Positions 22,871-32,872 of a DNA stretch of 64,000 nt are shown here, piece after piece. How positions within the stretch are numbered: the stretch's first letter is position 1; the number at the start of each line of letters is the position of its first letter. The stretch comes from Primulina eburnea (lineage: Eukaryota > Streptophyta > Magnoliopsida > Lamiales > Gesneriaceae): positions 186,001-250,000 of the forward strand of contig NW_027331249.1 in NCBI RefSeq assembly GCF_022965805.1. The letters run 5' to 3'. The notes below the pieces were generated by a model. That model ran no database searches. It was not told where the DNA came from and saw nothing but the letters and a program-made list of their open reading frames with translations. The position numbers and the translations under genes are program-made.

Positions 22871-23356
22871 TTGGAAGGCTATACCGACTCTAGCTTCCAA
22901 AGCGATATCGATGACTCGAAGTCAACCTCTGGTTTTGTATTCATGCTCTATGGTGCTGCTGTCTCTTGGAAGAGTTCCAAGCGAGACAATACTACGGATT
23001 CCAGCACAGAGGCCGAATACATTGCTGCATCAGATGCAGCAAGGGAGGCTGTTTGGATAAGGAATTTCGTCCAAGAGTTGGGCGTCATTCCTAATGGAGT
23101 TGCTCCTGTCCCGGTGTTGTGTGACAACACGGGAGCTATAGCTCAAGCAAAGGAGCCTAGGTCTCATCAGAAATCCAAACTAGTATTGAGAAAGTACCAC
23201 ATCCTCGGAGAGATTGTGGAAAGAGGAGAAGTGTCTTTTGACAAAGTCGGCTCCGCCGATAATGTTGTTGATCCACTAGCTAAGCCTTTACCTGAACCAT
23301 TATTCGACAAGCATCGTGAATCAATGGGTTTAAAGCATATGGGTAGTTGGCTCTAG
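22871..23356 (+). CDS. pol: C1 RNase H domain (open remnant)
   Basis: A 161-codon open stretch carrying most of the copia RNase H: YTDSSF near residue 4, [23 protein letters not shown] near 46, then CDNTGAI and HILGEI, ending in GSWL and TAG just before the polypurine tract. Catalytic Asp, Glu and Asp positions are present. There is no ATG at the start; it is the end of the former polyprotein and not an independent gene. Confidence 0.8.
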   Translation: MEGYTDSSFQSDIDDSKSTSGFVFMLYGAAVSWKSSKRDNTTDSSTEAEYIAASDAAREAVWIRNFVQELGVIPNGVAPVPVLCDNTGAIAQAKEPRSHQKSKLVLRKYHILGEIVERGEVSFDKVGSADNVVDPLAKPLPEPLFDKHRESMGLKHMGSWL

Positions 23357-23359
23357 TGC

Positions 23360-23370
23360 AAGTGGGAGAT
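23360..23370 (+). other. C1 polypurine tract
   Basis: AAGTGGGAGAT lies directly before the TGTTAGAG start of the 3' LTR; C2 has the same at 43790-43800. Confidence 0.8.
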
Positions 23371-23836
23371 TGTTAGAGTAGGTGCCCATCCAGCCAAGTG
23401 TTGGCCGAGTGTTCACAATGAAACTCTATGTATTAGCAATCTTTATTTTAGTAATATTTGATATTATTATTTTGGCACATCTTTATCTGTATACCCATGC
23501 TAGTTGCATAGATAAAGCCCTTGAATATACAAATAGTAGAAAGAATATGAGATGCTCATATGATGAGTATCATGAAACTCATATTTGTAATACTATATTT
23601 TCTAAACGGTTCCTATTCGATTCAGCCGCCACTAAGAAGGATATAGGCCGCTCGAGTTCGAGACTAGTATCTGCGATGTGAGTACCATGTTTCATTGGTA
23701 GGGGACATTGTGATGTCCGAACATGCAGATAGGTGCTCCTTGTAGAGTGCACTGAACAACCCTCCATAAAAGGACTTTCCAAGTGGTTCTCACTTATCGA
23801 GTGGAAATGTCCTAGTTTATGGTTGTACAGAATTAG

Positions 23837-25278
23837 TGTAGTAGCCCGAATTCCAAATTGGGTAATTAACGGATTAATGGTGATTAAGAAGGTTTAATGT
23901 GTAATTTTGACCAGGGTCATGATCGGACGGACCGAAGATGGTTCGGAAGCACCGAAGAGTTCGGACGATCCGAAGTGAGTTCGGTGGATCCGATCATGAG
24001 GTGTCAAGAGTTGATCGACACGTCAGTTTGCATGCACGTTCGGACGATCCGAAGTGTAGGTTCGGAGGATCCGATCATGAGGTGTCAAGAGTCAATGGAC
24101 ACGTAGCGTTCGGACGTTCCGAAGTGTTGTTCGGTGGATCCGAACATAGCCTATAAATAGTGCTCGGATTTCCTCATTTTGGATATTCATTTGTTGAGTT
24201 GTGGCTCTTCTTTGAGAGGTTTTGGAAGGTTTTTAGGGTTAGTGGTTGGTCGAGCGATAGCCAGGAGCTGCCAGGATTGGTAGTGTAGCGACGCCGGAGT
24301 TTCGAGGCAATCGACATCAAAGGGCTGTCGACGGACGAAGGTAAACCCTAAACCTTTGGTAGTACTAGGGAGTACTGGTTTTGCTAGTCGAGCATAGTAG
24401 TATTGATTGAGTATGCTTTTGATGCGTAGGCTTGTGCTAGACCTGATTAGCGGTGTTGCGTAAGGCTAGGCTTGCTGTGATAGAGGTACGAAAGTACTAT
24501 CCGAGATATCCTGGTTGAGTATACATTCATATATGTGTTGCATGATTATGTGGTGCATTGATATATGTCATTTGATGCATGCTATTATGTCACGTTTATT
24601 ACTGCACGTTGCATTTCATGTTGAGCCGTATTCTCCTTCGAGATAGCCTTTGCTGTTGAGCTGTATCTCTTTCGAGATAAGCTATATCTTGGGGCCGCTC
24701 AGCCCTGTCTTGTGGACGCATGGACACCGAGAGTACACAGTGGCCGACGGGTCGGGAGGGCTTCGGTGGTCCGGGACATTTTAGGTCCACGTCTGTCTTG
24801 AAGTGGATGCAGTGACCCAGAGGTGTACCGCGCGGCACTATCCACTTGGCGCCTCTAGACTGAGCATTTTGAGATCCTTTGTGATTCCTGTTTCTTGACT
24901 ACCCCGGTATCATGATCATAGCATGTGCATTTCATATAGGTCTGTATACTCATACTTTTGTACTGGGCGTTCTTATCGCTCACGTCCTCGGTTTTGTTTA
25001 TTCTTGGACACCCCATTCCCACGGGGCAGGCCTCAGGTTGGGCAGCTCAGGAGGAGCAGGAGGAGGACGTTGAGTAGCTGGTTGGTTTAGTTTATCGGTA
25101 TTGTTTTGATTCGATATGGTTGTATTGGATATTTTATTTTGAGTTATTCTAGACTTCGATTGGGTTGTATAACCATTATTTTGTTGACTATTTCCGCTGT
25201 TATCTCTGATTATTGTTAATTAGGTTAGTTGCATGCTTAGTTCTCAACTAGTAGGTGATTCTGGAACGGGTCACTACA
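23837..25278 (+). repeat. G4 5' LTR
   Basis: 1442 bp, TGTAGTAGCC to GTCACTACA, with eight palindromes and a TATA box. Confidence 0.95.
23922..24159 (+). promoter_or_regulatory. Palindrome array and TATA box in the G4 LTR
   Basis: Eight 15-bp sites with TCGG/CCGA cores start at 23922, 23942, 23960, 23980, 24039, 24061, 24109 and 24130, such as TTCGGACGATCCGAA. Arms match the G1 sites while the central three bases differ. TATAAATA lies at 24152-24159. Copied in the 3' LTR at +1820. Confidence 0.75.
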
Positions 25279-25282
25279 TTTA

Positions 25283-25294
25283 TGGTATCAGAGC
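25283..25294 (+). other. G4 primer-binding site (tRNA-iMet)
   Basis: TGGTATCAGAGC, 4 nt after the 5' LTR, identical in layout to G1 and G8. Confidence 0.9.
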
Positions 25295-25376
25295 ATGCAT
25301 ACGATTTTGGGATATAGATTCTGTTTTGGGATTTCCGTGGACCATTTTACCATTTTCCTCATTCTATGTTGTAGCG

Positions 25377-25616
25377 ATGGCTGACCACTTTGGTGACGGG
25401 AGTAGTCAGGGGAGTGTAGGTCGATGGGGTGATCAGGACGATAGTAGGCGTCATCGTGACCGTGAACATCGTCATCGTCGGGATGGTCCTAGGCGTTTTG
25501 ATTTGCATCGTTTCATTCAGATGGGGCCTAAGCCTTTAGTTGGTGGTGAGACTCCCGATGATGCTGAGGATTGGTTAGAGCGCATGGAGAGTTGTTTCGT
25601 TTTGTTCATTCTCTAA
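25377..25616 (+). CDS. gag: G4 truncated Gag (79 aa)
   Basis: The start ATG at 25377 aligns with the Gag starts of G8 and G1. The product keeps the Arg/His-rich N-terminus and the first part of the Gag domain ([22 protein letters not shown]), then runs into 3' untranslated sequence and stops at TAA. Most of capsid and both zinc knuckles are gone. The deletion is internal and clean and leaves the pre-PPT palindrome intact. Whether the short protein is made is unknown; the region may matter only as RNA, for example for packaging. Confidence 0.7.
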   Translation: MADHFGDGSSQGSVGRWGDQDDSRRHRDREHRHRRDGPRRFDLHRFIQMGPKPLVGGETPDDAEDWLERMESCFVLFIL

Positions 25617-25620
25617 GCCT

Positions 25621-25656
25621 GATTTCGAGGACGAAATCTTTTCAAGGGGGGGAGAA
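25621..25656 (+). promoter_or_regulatory. G4 pre-PPT palindrome and polypurine tract
   Basis: GATTTCGAGGACGAAATC at 25621-25638, then a G-rich purine tract (25644-25656) abutting the 3' LTR. Confidence 0.85.
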
Positions 25657-27098
25657 TGTAGTAGCCCGAATTCCAAATTGGGTAATTAACGGATTAATGG
25701 TGATTAAGAAGGTTTAATGTGTAATTTTGACCAGGGTCATGATCGGACGGACCGAAGATGGTTCGGAAGCACCGAAGAGTTCGGACGATCCGAAGTGAGT
25801 TCGGTGGATCCGATCATGAGGTGTCAAGAGTTGATCGACACGTCAGTTTGCATGCACGTTCGGACGATCCGAAGTGTAGGTTCGGAGGATCCGATCATGA
25901 GGTGTCAAGTGTCAATGGACACGTAGCGTTCGGACGTTCCGAAGTGTTGTTCGGTGGATCCGAACATAGCCTATAAATAGTGCTCGGATTTCCTCATTTT
26001 GGATATTCATTTGTTGAGTTGTGGCTCTTCTTTGAGAGGTTTTGGAAGGTTTTTAGGGTTAGTGGTTGGTCGAGCGATAGCCAGGAGCTGCCAGGATTGG
26101 TAGTGTAGCGACGCCGGAGTTTCGAGGCAATCGACATCAAAGGGCTGTCGACGGACGAAGGTAAACCCTAAACCTTTGGTAGTACTAGGGAGTACTGGTT
26201 TTGCTAGTCGAGCATAGTAGTATTGATTGAGTATGCTTTTGATGCGTAGGCTTGTGCTAGACCTGATTAGCGGTGTTGCGTAAGGCTAGGCTTGCTGTGA
26301 TAGAGGTACGAAAGTACTATCCGAGATATCCTGGTTGAGTATACATTCATATATGTGTTGCATGATTATGTGGTGCATTGATATATGTCATTTGATGCAT
26401 GCTATTATGTCACGTTTATTACTGCACGTTGCATTTCATGTTGAGCCGTATTCTCCTTCGAGATAGCCTTTGCTGTTGAGCTGTATCTCTTTCGAGATAA
26501 GCTATATCTTGGGGCCGCTCAGCCCTGTCTTGTGGACGCATGGACACCGAGAGTACACAGTGGCCGACGGGTCGGGAGGGCTTCGGTGGTCCGGGACATT
26601 TTAGGTCCACGTCTGTCTTGTAGTGGATGCAGTGACCCAGAGGTGTACCGCGCGGCACTATCCACTTGGCGCCTCTAGACTGAGCATTTTGAGATCCTTT
26701 GTGATTCCTGTTTCTTGACTACCCCGGTATCATGATCATAGCATGTGCATTTCATATAGGTCTGTATACTCATACTTTTGTACTGGGCGTTCTTATCGCT
26801 CACGTCCTCGGTTTTGTTTATTCTTGGACACCCCATTCCCACGGGGCAGGCCTCAGGTTGGGCAGCTCAGGAGGAGCAGGAGGAGGACGTTGAGTAGCTG
26901 GTTGGTTTAGTTTATCGGTATTGTTTTGATTCGATATGGTTGTATTGGATATTTTATTTTGAGTTATTCTAGACTTCGATTGGGTTGTATAACCATTATT
27001 TTGTTGACTATTTCCGCTGTTATCTCTGATTATTGTTAATTAGGTTAGTTGCATGCTTAGTTCTCAACTAGTAGGTGATTCTGGAACGGGTCACTACA
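25657..27098 (+). repeat. G4 3' LTR
   Basis: 1442 bp, about two differences by eye from the 5' LTR; TATAAATA at 25972-25979. Confidence 0.95.
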
Positions 27099-27850
27099 AT
27101 TAGTCCTTATGACCCGGGACAACATTGAGACTCTATGTGCTAGAATTACACTTTGACTTGTTTACCGACTCTTATGGGGTCATCAGGTGGCAAGGTTGGG
27201 TGTTCTGTCAAAACACATAGGAGTCGATGCATTGTAGTCGGGGATTCACCGCTTACCTTCGGGTATGGATATCCTATGTGTTATCATGTGTATGTAGATC
27301 GAAATCTCTGGCCAGAGTATGGTTGTAATTATGAAAGGGGTTTCATAGATTACACCATCGATGCAACTACCACATGACACATAGTATCGATTCATTGACA
27401 ACTCTCGATAAACCAATGGTTGTCGAATCGATCGGGATATATGAGTTGAAGGGACCGTACTGTACGCTAACCATAATTGAATGGTTCTTGCAGGCACTAT
27501 CATGTGATACCTATGGAATCACGTAAGCGATGCTGCTAGGCGTTTAACGTGATTGGTTGGGTACTATCAGACTTGAGTTCTGACGTTCTTATTATCAAGG
27601 TGTTGATAAATAAGAATGGAGCAATTGGGGTATGCTCATATAAGGACATGTTTAGTCCGAATCACATAGAGATGTGAACCCACGGCTAGTTGTATCAATT
27701 GTAATGCCCAAGAATTTGATTAACGTAATCTGAGATGATTAACGTAATCTGAGATGATTTATCGACGATGAACGGATGTGAGCATAGTTGGACCACTCCG
27801 AGACAGATTGGTTAACACATATGAGTTATGTGATTTTCGGGCAGAATGTC

Positions 27851-28128
27851 TGGCGCCCGAGCGGTGGTTCTTGACCGCTCGAGCGCCAATGTTAAACCAA
27901 GATGGTTCCGGGCAGAAAGCTTGGCGCCCGGGCGGTAGTTTTTGACCGCCCGAGCGCCATCGGGTAATGCGGGGAGGCAGAGCGCTTCGCGCCCGGGCGG
28001 CAGATTTTTACCGCCCGAGCGCCGAGCGAGCGCCCGGGCGGGAATTTCTTACCGCCCGAGCGCGATGCGTGTCGCGTGAAGGATGTGCCATTTGTCTTAT
28101 TGCATGTGCGAGATATATATATATATAT
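27851..28128 (+). promoter_or_regulatory. Four GC-rich hairpins and TA run in the G5 LTR
   Basis: Inverted repeats at 27851-27888, 27922-27959, 27989-28022 and about 28026-28062 have arms near GGCGCCCGGGCGGT and ACCGCCCGAGCGCC around A/T-rich loops of about 8-10 nt. A (TA)n run at 28113-28128 follows and could serve as TATA element. The same set is in the 3' LTR and, in part, in the minus-strand LTR at 448-1239/8575-8770. Confidence 0.75.
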
Positions 28129-28920
28129 CATGAATTCTTTCAGAATTCATAAGAAGGAAACGAAGGGAATCGAAAAAGGTTTCAGAAAAAGGAAAGAAAA
28201 TCCTTACGCCTTTTCTGAGAAATCCGCCCGTCCGATTTTGAATCCGACTTCGGTATTGAGTACCTATCGAAGTAGGCTACAACTGGACGTAAGTTTTGCT
28301 ACGTTTTGATATGATTTGAAATTATGGTATTGTCAGAATCTGATATGATTCATATATGATGTTCTTGGCATGTTAGACATCGTATAATCAAAACCGGAGT
28401 GAGAAACAGATACCATATGAAATTGTTATGAATTTCGGAGTTGATTTGATATCAGAATTGAGTTGTTATTGATTAGGAGATGTTGGGATTGATATCTGAC
28501 TAATATGGTAGGGCTGGATATATTGAAATTATGACGCTGTGTTGTTGAAACAGAATTTGATTTAATTCTGATTATATCCAGTATTGTTTGGATGGTGTAT
28601 TGATATTGTACCCTCGATATCGTTATTGTCAGACTGAGTATTGACAGGCTTGGGGTTCGAGACTTCGACAGAGTCAGAATAGCAGAAAGAAAGGTATAAA
28701 TTAATGTTGTGTTGGGATTGCACAACTCGAGTGTGGTTTGGCTCGAGTCTCCCTAAATCACATACTTAGTTTATTACATTGATATTTGTAATTGTTGAGA
28801 TTGATGTTTTTAGTCTATTGATTCATAGCCACTGCATGTAAGGACTGCTGATTCGCTAGTCATTGATTACTTTGCTTAGATACTGACTGTATGTATTGAT
28901 TTCTGAGTCGTGGAGTCATA

Positions 28921-29100
28921 GGCTGATTCGCCTAGTCACCGGCTGATTCGTCAGGTTATTGACTGATTCGTCTAAACTTAAGCTGATTCGCTTAATTACA
29001 GGCTGAGTTGTCTGATTATTGGCTGATTCGCCTAATTACTGACTGATTCGTCAGGTTATTGACTGAGTCGTCAATTCTGTGGCTGATTCGCCCAGACACT
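28921..29100 (+). repeat. Nine-unit 20-bp minisatellite in the G5 LTR
   Basis: Units start exactly every 20 bp from 28921 to 29081. Each begins with a small inverted repeat, N1-N2-C-TGATTC-G-N3-N4, whose ends pair: GGC/GCC, GAC/GTC or AGC/GCT in seven units and GGC/GTC (one G-T pair) in two. The copy in the 3' LTR is near 34094. Confidence 0.85.
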
Positions 29101-29797
29101 GATATAAGAATTATATCGATGCCGTTTAGGGATTGATTCATTCCTATCGACTGAGATTCGATATAATTACCTATATCCAGACATCGGGATCCCTAGGATA
29201 GCGTTGAGTCGAGTCTGAGACGACGTGTCAGTTGAGTCGAGTCTGAGATGACGCGTCAGTTGAGTTGAGTCGGATATGACAGGTTGATTTACATTGTTTA
29301 TATCATTCATGTTTATTGAATGCTTGATATTGATTATGTTTCTGATTTGAGACATGTTATGAATACTTCTTATATGCTTTCGTATATGTTTTTATATGAC
29401 TGCATGTTTACATTGTTTATACTGGGATAATTATATCTCACCGGAGTTATCCGGCTGTTGTCTTGTTTTGTATGTGTGCATGACAACAGGTGGGGCTGAA
29501 GCAGGGTCAAGAAGAGGATGAGAGAAGATTAGATAGCGTGGAGGCTCCGGACTTGGTTAGAGATAGGGTTAGACACTTGATATTAGCTGTTAAACCCTAG
29601 TTGAATAAATGTATGTAGTACAGGACTTGTACTTTTATACTGAGTTGTATGTTCATGTTTAATATGTAATTTGAGTAAATTACATTACGTTTCCGCTTTG
29701 TATTTTAAAAAAAAAAATTTAGACCCTGTTTTATAATTGATTAATTAGTCCCAATGATGATTAAGAACATGATTAGCGTCCGGGTCCCCACAACAGG

Positions 29798-29810
29798 TGG
29801 TATCAGAGCC
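29798..29810 (+). other. G5 primer-binding site (tRNA-iMet)
   Basis: TGGTATCAGAGCC, 5 nt after the 5' LTR. Confidence 0.9.
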
Positions 29811-30080
29811 GTAGGCACTAGAACTGTAGATTCTTGAGATTGAGATAGAAGAGGCTAGTGAGCGGGGTAGATTGAGGTTTTCTTTCCTTGCTTGTGATTG
29901 TTAGCATGTTGTACTGCTTTATATAATACATGTTACTCGACTTATCTGATTTGATTTTGTAATATGTATTATTGGGCACGAATCTGAATGGATTCTCGAT
30001 CAGCAGTAAGATGATCGGGAGGGAGATTGAATTGAAACAGATGTGTTGGATTGGGTCACTAATCCTTTTGAGTTTCAGAT

Positions 30081-31172
30081 ATGCCTCCTAGACGAATTCC
30101 AGAACAGGGTAGTACATCGAATCCTCCGATGGATGTAACACCGACTCCAATGGAAACCTTACTGAAAAGGTTTCAATCATTCAAACCACCGACTCTGAAA
30201 GGTATTGAGACATCAGTTGAGTGTGAGAGTTGGCTGAATGATATCGAAAAGCTGTTTGAATTGCTGGAGTATAGCGATGAGCGCCGAATTAAGTTGATTG
30301 GGAACCAGTTGCATGATGTTGCAAAGAGCTGGTGGAGTACGATGAAGAGGGCCTTGGAGCAACGAGGTACGATTATTACTTGGGATGTATTTAAAACTGA
30401 GTTTTATCAGAGATTTTTCCCAATATCGTACAGAAAAGACAAGGGGGCGGAGTTTGCCAATTTGAGACAGGGTCAGCTGAACATTGAAGAATACGTGACC
30501 AAGTTCTCTACCTTGTTAAAGTTTGCTCCACATGTGTCTGAAAATGACGAAGCCGTTGCTGATCAGTTCATCAATGGCTTGAATCCCGACATTTTTACAT
30601 TGGTGAACACAGGGCGACCGAATAACTTTGCTGATGCTATGAATAGAGCAAAGGGCGCTGAAGCAGGCCTGATAAGACAGAGAGGAGCTGCATTTGTTTC
30701 TCAAGAGTGGAGACCACCGCAACCACCTCCCAGATTCGAGAGTGATAGTAGTGGTGGAAAGAAAGATTTTCTGAAGGCTAGAGGAAAGCATTTTAAGAAG
30801 TCTGGCGGCAGTTCTTCTAGTTCCAGTGGTCCCCAACAGAGTTATACCGGGACTTATTGCGGAAATTGTGGAGGGAGACATTCCACTGAACAGTGCCAAG
30901 GAGTACTGGGTAGCTGCCACTTCTGCAAACAACAGGGACATTTTTCCAGAGTGTGTCCACAGAAAGGTTCTCAAAGATTTCAGGGAACCGAATCATCTGG
31001 ATCAGTAGCACAGTGGAGTAGACAATCAGCTGCTGTTCCTTCATTTCAGCCAGCACCATCTCAGTCACAGCAGAGGCCAGGAGGAAGCCAGATAGTCGGC
31101 CAGCCTCCTAGACAGCAGGCCAGATTATTTGCTTTGACCGAGGAGCAGGCTGAGGAAGCACCAGATGAGTGA
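30081..31172 (+). CDS. gag: G5 Gag (363 aa, open)
   Basis: Complete Ty3-type Gag. A Pro-rich N-terminus is followed by the Gag domain (about residues 30-200, with AKSWW near 90 and the LRQGQLNIEEYV block near 130). A Ser/Gly-rich linker (about 230-255) follows, then two zinc knuckles, CX2CX3HX4C near 262 and CX2CX4HX4C near 278, and a Gln/Pro-rich tail ending ALTEEQAEEAPDE. It stops where the protease would begin in relatives. The ORF is free of lesions although pol next to it is dead, which suggests either recent decay by recombination or selection for Gag alone. Confidence 0.88.
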   Translation: MPPRRIPEQGSTSNPPMDVTPTPMETLLKRFQSFKPPTLKGIETSVECESWLNDIEKLFELLEYSDERRIKLIGNQLHDVAKSWWSTMKRALEQRGTIITWDVFKTEFYQRFFPISYRKDKGAEFANLRQGQLNIEEYVTKFSTLLKFAPHVSENDEAVADQFINGLNPDIFTLVNTGRPNNFADAMNRAKGAEAGLIRQRGAAFVSQEWRPPQPPPRFESDSSGGKKDFLKARGKHFKKSGGSSSSSSGPQQSYTGTYCGNCGGRHSTEQCQGVLGSCHFCKQQGHFSRVCPQKGSQRFQGTESSGSVAQWSRQSAAVPSFQPAPSQSQQRPGGSQIVGQPPRQQARLFALTEEQAEEAPDE

Positions 31173-31189
31173 TGTTGCAGTTAACGATT

Positions 31190-32770
31190 CTTGATATAGT
31201 TATCCTGCTTTTGTACTGATAGATGCGGGTGCTTCACCTATATTAGTTTGAATGAATTGCATTGCGATATGCTTTGCCCGTTGAGTTTTATTTACTGTAG
31301 TGTATGCCTTGCTCCGTTGGGGAGAGTTTTTATAGCAGTGAATGCTGTAAGACGATGTATACTATAGTAGAATGAGAATGAGACTGAGTTAGAGCTTGTG
31401 ATAGCTGGTATTGTACTGGGGTTGTCTAATTTTGGGACTGCATTACGGATATTGATATGCGGACCAAGTACAGAGCTACCTAGATTGATTCCAGAAGATG
31501 GTGAGAATGGGACCTGAAATGGCCAAGAGATGAGTATTGTACGATAAGGATTCTAGATTGAGGATTCCTTTGATAATTCGTACTAGCTATGACTCGAGTA
31601 TTACCGAAAGGAGCAGAGATAATCCTTATGTATTCAGTTGATTTACTGAAGTTGAGTCTATCATTGGCTGATTTACCAATGATATGAAAGTTATTGATGT
31701 TTTTTTTTTCCCCCCCGATAAGATTTCAGATTTTATTTCAGGCAGGGAGATTGATTTTAGCCTTGATTGGATATAAAAAAAAAAAAAAAAAAAAAAAAAA
31801 ACAGCTGAAATGGCGAATCCTGATTGAGACAGATGGCATTCAGGATGTGTTATATCCAAGGATGATGTTTCTGTTGATGTTAGCAGAAATAAACTATAAT
31901 TAGTTGGCTGTAGTAGATATCAGTGTCAGATAATTGCGATTGTATAAGTTTATCGGATCAGTACTGATTAGTGATGTCTTGAATTTGACTGAATATTGTT
32001 GTTATTCTGAATTCGGGTTTGAATCAGATCGAAGACAGTGTTGGTGGAAACAAATGAAAGCTGATATAGCTGAATTTGTAACCAAATGTCTGAATTGTCA
32101 ATAGGTGGAAGCTGAGAGAAAGAAAACAGGAGGATTAGTACAGAGTTTGTCTATTCCTGAAAGGAAATGAGATCACATTTCCATAGATTTGTAATGAAAT
32201 TACTGAGATCCTCCCGGAGTTGTGATGTGATTTGGGTTGTGACTGACAGATTGACCAAATCCGCATGTTTTATTCTGTACGCGATGACGTACAGACATGA
32301 CCAAATGACTGAGATTTATGTCAGACAGGTAATCACACTGCCTAGAGTGCCAAAGCCGATTGTTTTAGACCATGATCCTCGGTCTATATTGCACTTTGGG
32401 TAGAGTTTGCAGTAGGCTCTAAGTATGAAGGTACATCTTAGTACCGCATATCATCCATAGACCGATGGATAGTCTGAGCAGATGCTCCAGATATTGGAGG
32501 ATGCTGAGAACAGTAGTGCTTGATTTTAGCGCTAGGTGGCAAGATATACTGCAATTTTGTGAGTTTTCGTACAACAATAGCTATCATACGAGTATTGAAA
32601 TAGCTTCTTTCAAAACCTTGTACGGAAAGAAATGGGGATTTCCTCTTTATTGAGATGAGAACTATCTTTATTGATGCTTCATATGAGGATTCAGTGAAGT
32701 CGTCAGAGCATAGAAGAAGATACTTGGGAAATAGAGTCAGACATGAGACAAAGATTCCCCGAGCTATTTA
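31190..32770 (+). pseudogene. pol: G5 pol remnants (protease trace, degraded integrase)
   Basis: A protease trace (FVLIDAGAS-like near 31208) is followed by about 800 bp with no recognisable RT or RNase H, including a C run near 31711 and a poly-A tract of about 26 at 31777-31802. Integrase homology starts near 32030 with a CLNCQ zinc-finger half and continues with WVVTDRLTKSA and VLDHDPRS blocks near 32230-32395 and QMLQILED-like sequence near 32480, broken by many stops. The Asp of the usual SDRD block survives as DHD. Confidence 0.8.
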
Positions 32771-32834
32771 ACTGATGTGAGTTTTCTATTCAGTTTTGTG
32801 ATATACCTTCTTATTGATACGATTGATTGCCTGT

Positions 32835-32872
32835 GATTTCGAGGACGAAATCGTATCTTAGGGGGGGAGAAA
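32835..32872 (+). promoter_or_regulatory. G5 pre-PPT palindrome and polypurine tract
   Basis: GATTTCGAGGACGAAATC at 32835-32852, then a purine tract with seven G (32860-32872) abutting the 3' LTR. Confidence 0.85.

Larger units (their letters stand above)
23837..27098 (+). mobile_element. G4: mini Ty3 element with a 378-bp interior
   Basis: Two 1442-bp LTRs that differ at about two positions by eye flank only 378 bp holding primer site, a truncated gag and polypurine tract. Target duplication ATTAG lies at 23832-23836 and 27099-27103. Gag, LTR ends and PPT region match G1 and G8. It cannot code for its own transposition, yet its LTRs say it moved very recently. Confidence 0.95.
27700..29792 (+). 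repeat. G5 5' LTR
   Basis: TGTAATGCCCAAG to GGTCCCCACA. In order it contains a 17-bp duplication near the start, four GC-rich hairpins, a TA run, A/T-rich sequence, a 20-bp minisatellite (28921-29100), and a 35-bp repeat near 29203-29270. Confidence 0.95.

Noticed and set aside
28921..29100. Regular short repeats resembling a CRISPR array
   Set aside because: The period is only 20 bp, there are no unique spacers, the block lies in both LTRs of a plant retrotransposon, and the setting is eukaryotic.
31777..31802. Poly-A tract, possible end of a LINE or processed pseudogene
   Set aside because: It is inside the decayed G5 pol, with element-derived sequence on both sides and no target duplication or coding remnant of another gene.
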